Assembly: GCA_016194725.1 (NCBI GenBank)
Contig: JACQAW010000012.1
Span: 1 to 9,721 of the forward strand
Direction of reading: 5' to 3'
DNA from: Deltaproteobacteria bacterium
Lineage (GTDB): Bacteria > Bdellovibrionota > UBA1018 > UBA923
DNA length: 9,721 bases
In this document: piece by piece, positions 1 through 6,040 of the stretch
Layout of the letters: every line of letters starts with the position of its first letter
Position numbering within the stretch: the stretch's first letter is position 1
Made by a program: the position numbers and the translations under genes
Notes under the pieces: model-generated
Told to the model about the DNA's origin: nothing
Seen by the model: only the letters and a program-made list of their open reading frames with translations
The model's database searches: none

Positions 1-2663
1 TCCAGATTGTGCTCGATCACGATGACTGTGTTTTTGGAGTCCACCAGGTCGTGCATCACTCCCAGCAGCCGTTTGACGTCATCGACGTGCAAGCCGGTCG
101 TGGGCTCGTCGAAGATGTAAACCATGTTGGTGTTTTTGCCTTCTTTAAGCACCGAAGCGACTTTCAGGCGCTGCGACTCGCCGCCCGAAAGCGTGGTTGA
201 GCTTTGGCCCAGCTCCAGATAGCCCAGGCCCACGCTGCGCAAAATTTGCAGCTTGGACGTGATGGCCGGGTACTCGCGAAAAAGCTCGGCGCACTCGTCG
301 ACCGTCGTGTGCAGGATGTCGTTGATGTTCTTGCGCTTGAATTCGACCTCGAGCACGTTCTTTTTGAACTTGCGCCCCTCGCATTCCTCGCACGGCAGCT
401 TGATGTCAGCCATGAAGTGCATGTCCAGGGTGATTTCGCCTTCGCCTTTGCAAACCGGGCAGCGGCCGCCATCGACATTGAACGAAAAAAAAGCCGGCGA
501 ATATCCGCGCCGTACCGCAAGCGACTGGTTTGACATCAGAGTGCGGATGTCGTCATAAATTTTCAGATAGGTGGCCGGGTTCGAGCGCGCGCTCTTGCCA
601 ATGGGCCGCTGGTCCAGCAACACCACGTCCTGAATCAGGTCGGCGCCGTAGAGGCGTTGAAATTTTCCTACCGACACGTTCTCTTTATGAAACAGGCGCG
701 ACAACGCATTGTAGAGCGTGTGGTGCACCAACGTGGTCTTGCCGCTGCCCGATAGGCCGGTGACTGCCACCAGCTGGTGCAGCGGAAATTCGACACTGAC
801 GTCGCGCAGATTGTTTTCGCAGGCCCCTTCGATCTTGAGCACCTTGCCCGTGAGCTGCCGGCGCCGCTCGCGTTTTGGAATGGAAAAAACGCCCGTGAGG
901 TACTTGGCGGTCAGGCAACCCTTGTCGTCGAGAATCGTATTCAGCGGACCTTGCGCCACGACCTCGCCACCCCGATGCCCGGCATGCGGCCCGATTTCAA
1001 CGATGTGGTCGGCCGCGGCAATGACGTCCAGGTCATGCTCCACGACCACCAGGGTGTTGCCGTGGTCGCGCAGCCGGTGCAGCAGCTGAATCATTTTCTC
1101 GGTGTCAGCGGCGTGCAGTCCGATGCTGGGTTCGTCGAGCACGTAAAGGGTCGAGCACAGCTTGTTGCCCAGCTGGGTGGCCAGGTTGATGCGTTGGCAT
1201 TCACCGCCGGAAAGCGTTTTTCCCAGTCGGTTAAGTGTCAGGTAACCGGTGCCCACGTCGACCAGAAAATCCAGCCGCCCGTTGATCTGCTTGAGCGAGT
1301 CCTTGGCAATGGCAGCCTCCTGGCGCGGCAGCTTCAGCTCGCGAAAATAAATTTGGGCTTTCTCGAGCGACATGGCCAAAATCTCGGAGAGGTCGCGTGC
1401 ATGAACGCCTGCGCCAAGTTTTACCGCCCGCGACTCGGCCCGCAACCGCGAGCCCTTGCACTCCATGCAAAGCTTCTGCGTCTGATAGCGGCGGATAAAA
1501 ACGCGCACGTGCAGCTTGTATTTCCAGGCCTTGAGCTCGTCGAAGCAGCCGCGAATTCCCGGAAAACCTTTTTTCGCGCCGTCGCCGTCCCAGAGCAGTT
1601 TTTTTTCTTCGGCTTTCAGATCGTCATAGCGCTTGCCCACGCCAATCTTGTTTTTTTCGCAAAATTTCAGCATGTCCGCCTGCCAGTCCACGTACGCGGG
1701 CTTGGTGAACGGGTCGATCGCGCCGTTCTTCAGTGTTTTGCGGCGCTCGGGAACGATAAGGTCCTCGTCGAGCTCGAGGTTGTAGCCAAATCCGCTGCAG
1801 CCCGGGCAGGCTCCCAGTGGGCTATTGAATGAAAAATGATTCGGCTCGGGCGACCGGTAGTCGATGTCGCAGGTGTCGCACCGAAACTTGTTCGAGAAGT
1901 AGGAAAACTTCCAGGGTTCGTCGGCCTTGCCCACCGCTGCGATGGCGATGCGGCCGCCGCCATTGCCAAAGGCCTGGTCCAGAGCGTCCATGAGCCGGGA
2001 GTCTTTTAGCGGCTCCGTGGGCAGCGACATTCGATCGATGACCAGGTAGGCGGCAGTGACCTTGGCGGGCAGTTTTTCCAGCGCGCTCAGCTCATGGACA
2101 TCCACTCGGTCGCCCTTTTTGTCGATGGAAAGCGCCAACCGCTGAAAGCCCGACGCCAGCAGGGCTTTGCGCGAGTCGGGCCACATGTTTTTTGAAAGAC
2201 CTTCCTGGTTCACCACGGCCAGGACGTAAAAGCGGGCGTCGGCCGGCATTTTGGCCAGGCTGTGGGCTACGGTGGCCGGCGTATCGGCCTGAACTTCGCG
2301 TCCGCATTTCATGCAGAACGTGTGGCCGATCTTTGCGTAGAGCAGCCGGAAGTAGTCGTACAGCTCGCTCATCGTGGCCACGCTGGAGCGGCTGTTGTTG
2401 ATGTGGTTTTTCTGTTCCAGCGCGATTGCCGGCGAAACGTTGTCGAGCGAGTCGATGTCCGGTTTGGCCATCTTATCCAGAAATTGTCGCGTATAGGTGG
2501 ATAGAGATTCCACGTACCGGCGCTGGCCCTCGGCATAAAGCGTATCAAAAACCAGCGACGACTTGCCTGAGCCCGACAGGCCGGTCACGACCGTGAACTG
2601 CTTCAACGGAATGTCGACGTTGATGTTCTTGAGATTGTTGGTGCGAGCGCCGCGCAGGCGCAT
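1..2663 (-). CDS. uvrA: UvrA, excinuclease ABC subunit A (3' end outside window)
   Basis: Damage-recognition ATPase of nucleotide excision repair; a dimer loads UvrB on damaged DNA in the cytoplasm. About 887 codons are visible, beginning MRLRGARTNNLKNINVD. Seen in order: Walker A GLSGSGKSS (about residues 28-36), a spacer long enough to hold the UvrB-binding domain, the first zinc module (CDTC...CPGC), signature LSGGECQR (~486), Walker B LYVLDEPSIGLH, second Walker A GLSGSGKTT with Lys ~642, second zinc module (CPVC...CEEC), signature LSGGESQR (~825) and Walker B IFDEPTTGLH. The sequence runs off the window at VIEHNL, so roughly 50 residues of a usual ~940 are missing. Start: ATG at 2663 has GAAGGG 4 nt upstream and fits the family N-terminus; ATG at 2675 (ATGA overlap with the upstream stop) is the alternative. 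It probably shares a transcript with the metalloprotease gene upstream. No internal stop or frameshift was found where the frame was checked. Confidence 0.97.
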   Translation of the reverse strand, partial: MRLRGARTNNLKNINVDIPLKQFTVVTGLSGSGKSSLVFDTLYAEGQRRYVESLSTYTRQFLDKMAKPDIDSLDNVSPAIALEQKNHINNSRSSVATMSELYDYFRLLYAKIGHTFCMKCGREVQADTPATVAHSLAKMPADARFYVLAVVNQEGLSKNMWPDSRKALLASGFQRLALSIDKKGDRVDVHELSALEKLPAKVTAAYLVIDRMSLPTEPLKDSRLMDALDQAFGNGGGRIAIAAVGKADEPWKFSYFSNKFRCDTCDIDYRSPEPNHFSFNSPLGACPGCSGFGYNLELDEDLIVPERRKTLKNGAIDPFTKPAYVDWQADMLKFCEKNKIGVGKRYDDLKAEEKKLLWDGDGAKKGFPGIRGCFDELKAWKYKLHVRVFIRRYQTQKLCMECKGSRLRAESRAVKLGAGVHARDLSEILAMSLEKAQIYFRELKLPRQEAAIAKDSLKQINGRLDFLVDVGTGYLTLNRLGKTLSGGECQRINLATQLGNKLCSTLYVLDEPSIGLHAADTEKMIQLLHRLRDHGNTLVVVEHDLDVIAAADHIVEIGPHAGHRGGEVVAQGPLNTILDDKGCLTAKYLTGVFSIPKRERRRQLTGKVLKIEGACENNLRDVSVEFPLHQLVAVTGLSGSGKTTLVHHTLYNALSRLFHKENVSVGKFQRLYGADLIQDVVLLDQRPIGKSARSNPATYLKIYDDIRTLMSNQSLAVRRGYSPAFFSFNVDGGRCPVCKGEGEITLDMHFMADIKLPCEECEGRKFKKNVLEVEFKRKNINDILHTTVDECAELFREYPAITSKLQILRSVGLGYLELGQSSTTLSGGESQRLKVASVLKEGKNTNMVYIFDEPTTGLHVDDVKRLLGVMHDLVDSKNTVIVIEHNL

Positions 2664-2671
2664 GAAGCCCT

Positions 2672-3811
2672 TCATAAGCTTTTCAGGATGAATCCTTCGA
2701 ATTTGGTTTCGCCGCGCGCGGCTGCGCAAGGCGGGGTACTCTGGACCCATAGTGCAGTGGCCTCCAAGTCAGTGCGTCGAACCACGCTAGTTCGTAGCAC
2801 ATTCGTGGATTGCACGCAGGCTTTCGGCGTTGAGGTGATCGATAATTTTTTCGGCGAAAAGCCGGCGGGCAGATACAGTACGCCGCTTGGTCCCAGCTGC
2901 ATCTGGCCTGAGGGCTGGCGAACCATTACCGGGGCGCCGGCAAAACCTGAGCCGGGCTTTTGCTCGAAAAGCCAGCGCGCGTAGTCCGCGAAAAGTTGAT
3001 TCCAAGGTTGCCCGTACACCGAGGCAAGCCGGGCAAAGCCATCGCCCTGTGCGGGAGCAAGATGCCCGATCAGCGCACGATCGTAGTGAGTCATGAGATA
3101 TTCCGCGAGCAGCGAAAGGCCACCATAGCTGATTCCATACTGCATCACCGCGAGCGGCCATTCGGTATGGGCGCGATAGGCATCGACGTGGCGATTGTCG
3201 GTGAAATAGCCGGTCAGCTGCATGGCGGCCTCGCCCAACATTTCGTTCAGCCAGGGATCAAGTGCGTTGGCTTCGCCGTCATATTGTCCGTGGGTGATGA
3301 GGTGGTTGAGCTCGTGCGCGACCACGCCGCGCATGTAGTCGCTGTTTACCGGTTGCAGCGCATTCACGTAAACGATGTTTCTTTCGTTGGAATGCTGGCT
3401 TTGCTCGGCGGCCTGCGCTTCGGTCAGTTGGTCATAGGCGTTGAAAAAACCATCAAAGCCGAACTTCTTGCCATTTTTTTCATAAGGGGGAATAGCAGCG
3501 ATTAAAACGTGAATGTCGCGGTCTTTGCTGGGTGGCGTGGGCTGGTGGCCGAAAATGGCGCGTTCCGTGTCGATGAACTTCGCGTAAAGCGGCAGCAGTT
3601 CGACAATGTTGCCTTGGGCCGGTTTGTGTTCGCCCAGTTCATTTTCGACCCACAGCTGCAGGCGCTCACTGCTGAGCTGCGCCTCGCCCACATGGGTGAA
3701 CTGGGGCTGACGAAAGCCAGGGGGCATTACGGTGAGGTCCCAAACCCAGTAACGGCCATCAGCGGCAAATGCCGGCACGGCGGCAAGCAGTAGGAAAATG
3801 AGTTTGACCAT
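2672..3811 (-). CDS. Exported HEXXH zinc metalloprotease, M30 (hyicolysin)-like
   Basis: A 379-residue protein with a signal peptide (MVKLIFLLLAAVPAFA, likely cut before ADG), so it acts in the periplasm or outside. The zinc-protease motif is VVAHELNHLITH (His166, Glu167, His170), followed by DPWLNEMLGE (Glu190 or Glu194), the downstream glutamate of gluzincins. This HEXXH plus WLNE arrangement resembles peptidase family M30; substrate unknown. Start: ATG at 3811 has GGGGGA 3 nt upstream and puts the signal peptide at the N-terminus; a TTG at 3835 would add eight residues before it and is less likely. The stop TGA (2674-2672) overlaps the ATG at 2675 and the ribosome binding site of uvrA. From about residue 325 the protein changes character: no recognisable domain, rarer codons (CTA, CGA, TTA, ACT) and odd composition, suggesting read-through of formerly non-coding DNA. 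Family assignment is from motif and recollection, not a search. Confidence 0.8.
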   Translation of the reverse strand: MVKLIFLLLAAVPAFAADGRYWVWDLTVMPPGFRQPQFTHVGEAQLSSERLQLWVENELGEHKPAQGNIVELLPLYAKFIDTERAIFGHQPTPPSKDRDIHVLIAAIPPYEKNGKKFGFDGFFNAYDQLTEAQAAEQSQHSNERNIVYVNALQPVNSDYMRGVVAHELNHLITHGQYDGEANALDPWLNEMLGEAAMQLTGYFTDNRHVDAYRAHTEWPLAVMQYGISYGGLSLLAEYLMTHYDRALIGHLAPAQGDGFARLASVYGQPWNQLFADYARWLFEQKPGSGFAGAPVMVRQPSGQMQLGPSGVLYLPAGFSPKKLSITSTPKACVQSTNVLRTSVVRRTDLEATALWVQSTPPCAAARGETKFEGFILKSL

Positions 3812-4266
3812 GAATCCCCCGGGAATGGGACTCAAGTTCTCTTAAGTGGGTTGATTTGGCAAGGTGAGCAGCGAGGGCCTTGGCCGTTTGACGGGTCAAA
3901 GGCTTGCTAAGATCAGGAGCCAGGCTAATGAGGCCAGTACGGCCGAGAAAACCAATTTCATCGGGGAGCACCAATGCAATCCAAAGGCCAGCAACTCGCG
4001 GAAAGTCATTCCAAGGGGTTAGCGATGGATTCGCGCCGGTGAATTTGTCAGATCGGCCACACCTGTCAAAAACCTGAACACTAAAAGCGGGGCCTCAAAA
4101 CGAGGTTCTTTCGGTCCTGGGACCCGATATGGTATGCAACTGCCTGAGATTAAGGTGCTTACGGCATCGAGGGCTGGCGAGCCCGAGTTGGCACCCGGCT
4201 TGCTCATGAGCTGCCGGACGACCCGGTTCAATCATGGTCCGGGAAGTTCATCTGAAAGGAACACAT
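3812..4266. other. 455-bp intergenic region between divergent genes
   Basis: It separates the metalloprotease gene (minus) from the small exported protein gene (plus), so it should hold two divergent promoters; none was recognised with confidence. Small inverted repeats seen: GGTCC/GGACC (4113-4124), GGGCT/AGCCC (4171-4184), and CCGGC/GCCGG enclosing the palindrome GCTCATGAGC (4195-4217). The last lies 50 nt upstream of the ATG at 4267 and could be in its 5' UTR. A 22-codon ORF on the minus strand (3961-3896) is described separately. No RNA gene, repeat or mobile element was recognised. Confidence 0.5.
3896..3961 (-). CDS. Possible 21-residue hydrophobic peptide (doubtful)
   Basis: ATG at 3961 opens 21 codons beginning MKLVFSAVLASLAWLLIL and ending ASL before TGA. 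The peptide is almost entirely hydrophobic with one lysine at position 2, like a signal peptide or a single-span small membrane protein. It sits in the leader of the metalloprotease gene, 84 nt upstream of its start and in the same frame, but separated from it by this stop and a further one. There is no convincing ribosome binding site (GGTG about 7 nt upstream). It could be a real small membrane peptide, the decayed start of an older exported gene, or chance. Confidence 0.2.
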   Translation of the reverse strand: MKLVFSAVLASLAWLLILASL

Positions 4267-4605
4267 ATGTTGAAGCGCAGACAATTGCTGGCCTTCGCCT
4301 TGGTCACAGTTGCAGGATTGCCGATGGTGTTGGCGAGCGTTCCTCGGGATCGTGGATCCAACGACATCTCGAACGATACGGCTATTTACCAGAATCTGCA
4401 TGAGATCAAGGTAACGAAAGCCAAGACCATTAATTTTGACTCGGACATTCAGCGACTCTCTGCCCAGGAGAAATCGCACCGTGAAGCGCTGCCCTTGCGC
4501 ATCTCGGCTCCGATGGACCGAGTGATGACGACGCCTTACCGCGCCGGATCCTACAGCAAGAAAAAACAGCCCGTGCGGTCGCGTTACTCACGCGACTCCA
4601 AATAG
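4267..4605 (+). CDS. Small exported basic protein of unknown function
   Basis: A 112-residue protein I do not recognise. The N-terminus MLKRRQLLAFALVTVAGLPM is a charged segment plus a hydrophobic core, followed by VLAS where signal peptidase may cut. The RRQLL stretch is loosely Tat-like, but Sec export is as likely. The mature part has no cysteines and no obvious domain; its C-terminus is strongly basic (YSKKKQPVRSRYSRDSK), which might bind an anionic partner such as nucleic acid, lipid or cell wall. Start: ATG at 4267 has AAAGGA 6 nt upstream. It is monocistronic, followed by a hairpin (4642-4665) and a terminator (4677-4715). Coding status rests on the ribosome binding site, signal peptide and terminator; function is unknown. 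Confidence 0.7.
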   Translation: MLKRRQLLAFALVTVAGLPMVLASVPRDRGSNDISNDTAIYQNLHEIKVTKAKTINFDSDIQRLSAQEKSHREALPLRISAPMDRVMTTPYRAGSYSKKKQPVRSRYSRDSK

Positions 4606-4641
4606 GCCAAATTAACGGCCTGTACTGAAAGTTGACCGACG

Positions 4642-4665
4642 AGGCGCCGGTGCACAACCGCGCCT
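4642..4665 (+). other. Hairpin downstream of the small exported protein gene
   Basis: AGGCG (4642-4646) pairs with CGCCT (4661-4665) and CGG (4648-4650) with CCG (4658-4660), with C4647 bulged and a 7-nt loop TGCACAA. It lacks a following T-run, so it is probably a 3' UTR stem ahead of the terminator at 4677. Confidence 0.45.
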
Positions 4666-4676
4666 GTCATTTGCCT

Positions 4677-4715
4677 AAAGGCCCTGCCTGTCAGTTTTGA
4701 CGGGTGGGGCCTTTT
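4677..4715 (+). terminator. Intrinsic terminator, left flank of the regulator module
   Basis: Outer arms AAAGGCCC (4677-4684) and GGGCCTTT (4707-4714), inner stem CCTGTCA (4687-4693) and TGACGGG (4698-4704, one T-G wobble) with loop GTTT, followed by TTTTC. It ends the plus-strand transcript of the 4267-4605 gene. The stop codon of the convergent XRE gene (4691-4693) lies inside the inner stem, so the XRE message carries the same hairpin at its 3' end. Confidence 0.75.
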
Positions 4716-4948
4716 CTCATGGCATCACCAATAAATGTGGTGATCGAAAATTGCAGATGCTGTGCGAGTAGCCATAGCTCCGCCGGTGAAAGAGGTTTCT
4801 GCCCACGTTCGATCTGCCGGATGGTTTTGGGTCGTTGATTCAGCAGGCATGCCAGCGCTGCTTGCGAAATAGCATGCGATTTCCGCAGCCGCCGCAGGGC
4901 CAATCCAATGCCGATTTGCATGTCATCGCGTGTCATGGCGGAGTCCAT
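4691..4948 (-). CDS. Small XRE-family helix-turn-helix regulator
   Basis: An 85-residue cytoplasmic DNA-binding protein made almost wholly of one Cro/CI-type (XRE) helix-turn-helix domain, about residues 13-72. The motif is visible in ISQAALACLLNQRPKTIRQIERG, quoted here in parts: ISQAALACLLN is helix 2 and turn, PKTIRQIERG the recognition helix and following conserved glutamate-arginine-glycine. This resembles Cro-like and HipB-like antitoxin regulators, but no toxin gene is adjacent. It is divergent from the S24 repressor gene, 68 bp away, with two palindromes between. The start is uncertain: ATG at 4948 touches AAGGA with no spacer and overlaps a palindrome; ATG at 4936 has AAGGA 12 nt upstream; ATG at 4921 lacks a site. 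Any of them leaves the domain intact. It ends within the terminator hairpin at 4677-4715. Probable role: partner or antagonist of the S24 repressor in a switch (inference). Confidence 0.8.
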   Translation of the reverse strand: MDSAMTRDDMQIGIGLALRRLRKSHAISQAALACLLNQRPKTIRQIERGQKPLSPAELWLLAQHLQFSITTFIGDAMRKGPTRQN

Positions 4949-4961
4949 TCCTTATAAAGAA
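4948..4961. promoter_or_regulatory. Operator-like palindrome, copy 1
   Basis: TTCCTTATAAAGAA differs at one position from the perfect palindrome at 4970-4983. Centres are 22 bp apart, about two helical turns, so proteins bound to both would lie on the same DNA face. This copy overlaps the ribosome-binding region and first base of the XRE gene, a position suited to repression. Which regulator binds is not shown by the sequence. Confidence 0.65.
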
Positions 4962-4969
4962 GCATTTTG

Positions 4970-4983
4970 TTCTTTATAAAGAA
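4970..4983. promoter_or_regulatory. Operator-like palindrome, copy 2 (perfect)
   Basis: TTCTTTATAAAGAA is a perfect 14-bp palindrome between the divergent XRE and S24 genes. Its TTATAAA core could also serve as a -10 element for the leftward XRE promoter, so binding would block that promoter. Its centre lies about 40 bp upstream of the GTG start of the S24 gene, similar to where an activator sits on its target promoter. Operator function is inferred from symmetry, duplication and position. Confidence 0.65.
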
Positions 4984-5004
4984 AGGACGTAATTCCCGAG
5001 GCGC

Positions 5005-5017
5005 TATATTTCCGGTG
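5005..5017 (+). promoter_or_regulatory. Candidate -10 element of the S24 repressor gene, possibly leaderless
   Basis: TATATT (5005-5010) matches the sigma70 -10 consensus at five of six positions and ends 6 nt before the GTG at 5017. Transcription would then begin at or next to the start codon, giving a leaderless message, as known for phage lambda cI from PRM. No -35 hexamer is present at 16-18 bp spacing, and no good ribosome binding site precedes the GTG, which fits this reading. Confidence 0.4.
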
Positions 5018-5799
5018 TGCTCAAGAGGAAAAAAGCGAAGCAACACTATGCTAATGTTGAATTTCTTCGCGGCCTTGGCGCGCATTGTCGGCGCCTGCGT
5101 CAGCAAAAAGGTTATTCCATCGACCGGCTGTCTAAAGAGAGCGATCAGCTCAGCACGAGCGTCATTCATCGTCTCGAAACCGGGAATGGGCCGGTGACCG
5201 TAACGGCCCTTTTTCGGTATGCCGAGGTGCTTGAACTGATGCCAAAGCAGCTTCTCGATTTTCCTTTTGATTATGAGGGCGTGCATCGGGAAAGAGTGCC
5301 GGTTTTTGCGTCTACGGACCGCGGTGTTTCGAAAAGAGCTTTCAAGGAGCTGCTTCCTTTATATTCGCTGAAAGCCGCGGCGGGTTATTTTGGCAGGGGA
5401 GAGGGCGTGGATATTGAAGGATGGGTCGACGCGCGATCGGTGGGCAAACTGGATCGTAAGATGTTTGTCGTGCGTGCGGTCGGGAAATCGATGGAACCGA
5501 AGATTCGAGATGGGGATCTTTTGGTTTTCAGGGCTGATCCTGCCGGTACCCGTCAGGGAAAAATCGTATTGGCTCAATATCAAGGCCCCGCCGACCCCGA
5601 TACGGGAGGCAGCTATACCGTGAAGAGATACAGCTCGGTGAAGAAGGTTTCAGCCGATGGGAATTGGACTCATAAACAGATTGTGCTTTCGCCGCTGAAC
5701 AGGAAATTTGAGCCAATCGTTCTGAATCCTAAAGTGGAGGGCGAATTTCGCATTCTGGCGGAACTCGTCGGTTCGTTGGGAGCAAATGAGACGGAATGA
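5017..5799 (+). CDS. LexA/CI-like repressor: XRE DNA-binding domain plus S24 self-cleavage domain
   Basis: A 260-residue cytoplasmic transcriptional repressor. Residues ~16-72 form an XRE helix-turn-helix (YSIDRLSKES...TSVIHRLETGNG). Residues ~108-255 are a peptidase S24 domain: cleavage site AAGYF (Ala122-Gly123), catalytic Ser158 in AVGKSMEP and Lys203 in SYTVKRY. The 36-residue gap from cleavage site to serine is like LexA. Such proteins dimerise on operators and self-cleave when RecA filaments form after DNA damage. The S24 part has the longer loop with DPDTGGSYTVKRY seen in some phage and defence-island regulators (recollection). Start: GTG at 5017 is the only in-frame start before the helix-turn-helix; GAGG is ~14 nt upstream, too far, and a -10 lies just upstream, so the message may be leaderless. 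The gene seems more AT-rich than its neighbours, suggesting horizontal origin. It is divergent from the XRE gene and ends at the 5904-5951 terminator. Confidence 0.9.
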   Translation: MLKRKKAKQHYANVEFLRGLGAHCRRLRQQKGYSIDRLSKESDQLSTSVIHRLETGNGPVTVTALFRYAEVLELMPKQLLDFPFDYEGVHRERVPVFASTDRGVSKRAFKELLPLYSLKAAAGYFGRGEGVDIEGWVDARSVGKLDRKMFVVRAVGKSMEPKIRDGDLLVFRADPAGTRQGKIVLAQYQGPADPDTGGSYTVKRYSSVKKVSADGNWTHKQIVLSPLNRKFEPIVLNPKVEGEFRILAELVGSLGANETE

Positions 5800-5867
5800 T
5801 TCCGCTTTTTCTATTGCCTAAGACGCATTGTTCAAACTAAATTCCTGATCTTAGATTGCTCTGCGGG

Positions 5868-5892
5868 AACCTGATTCGACACAAATCGGGTT
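5868..5892 (+). other. Hairpin in the 3' region of the S24 gene
   Basis: AACCTGATT (5868-5876) pairs with AATCGGGTT (5884-5892) over 9 bp with one T-G wobble and a 7-nt loop. No T-run follows. It lies between the S24 stop and the terminator and may stabilise the 3' end. Confidence 0.4.
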
Positions 5893-5903
5893 GCTAACCA
5901 AGG

Positions 5904-5954
5904 AAAGGCCCAGCGGTTCCTCAAGAAATTGAGGACTTTGTTGGGCCTTTTGGT
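5904..5954 (+). terminator. Intrinsic terminator, right flank of the regulator module
   Basis: Outer arms AAAGGCCCA (5904-5912) and TGGGCCTTT (5942-5950), inner perfect stem CCTCAA (5919-5924) and TTGAGG (5929-5934) closed by a GAAA tetraloop, followed by TTTTGG. The outer arms match those of the terminator at 4677-4714, so the XRE/S24 pair is bounded by like terminators. It most likely ends the S24 transcript. Confidence 0.7.
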
Positions 5955-5980
5955 TTCTGGCTCCACGCGTTGCCCGAGAG

Positions 5981-6009
5981 TTGACCTTCTGTGCGGATGA
6001 CTGTAAGGG
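5981..6009 (+). promoter_or_regulatory. Weak candidate promoter of the mepA-like gene
   Basis: TTGACC (5981-5986) matches the -35 consensus at five of six positions. At 17-bp spacing stands TAAGGG (6004-6009), a poor -10. It is the best sigma70-like pair seen between the terminator at 5904 and the ATG at 6041. Confidence 0.25.
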
Positions 6010-6040
6010 TAGTCGCGCGTCTGAGTTGAGGGGAGCCTCG

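Noticed and set aside
777..1832. Long open frame (351 codons) on the plus strand
   Set aside because: It is antisense to uvrA, whose motifs and frame are unmistakable; high-GC codon bias opens the opposite frame. The translation has no recognisable domain.
2960..3505. 181-codon plus-strand open frame
   Set aside because: Antisense to the metalloprotease with its signal peptide and HELNH motif; no domain of its own.
4691..4948. Antitoxin half of a toxin-antitoxin pair
   Set aside because: The small XRE protein resembles such antitoxins, but no toxin gene is adjacent; its partner is a divergent S24 repressor.
3907..5854. 12-nt word CTAAGATCAGGA at 3907 and inverted at 5843-5854, as possible ends of an inserted element
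   Set aside because: A few 12-mer matches are expected by chance in a window of this size; no longer match, target duplication or transposase is present.
4677..5954. Prophage
   Set aside because: Only two regulator genes are present; no integrase, structural, lysis or replication genes in the window.
5981..6040. Upstream TTG start for the MepA-like protein
   Set aside because: It would put 20 polar residues before a clear signal peptide, while ATG 6041 has a well-spaced ribosome binding site.
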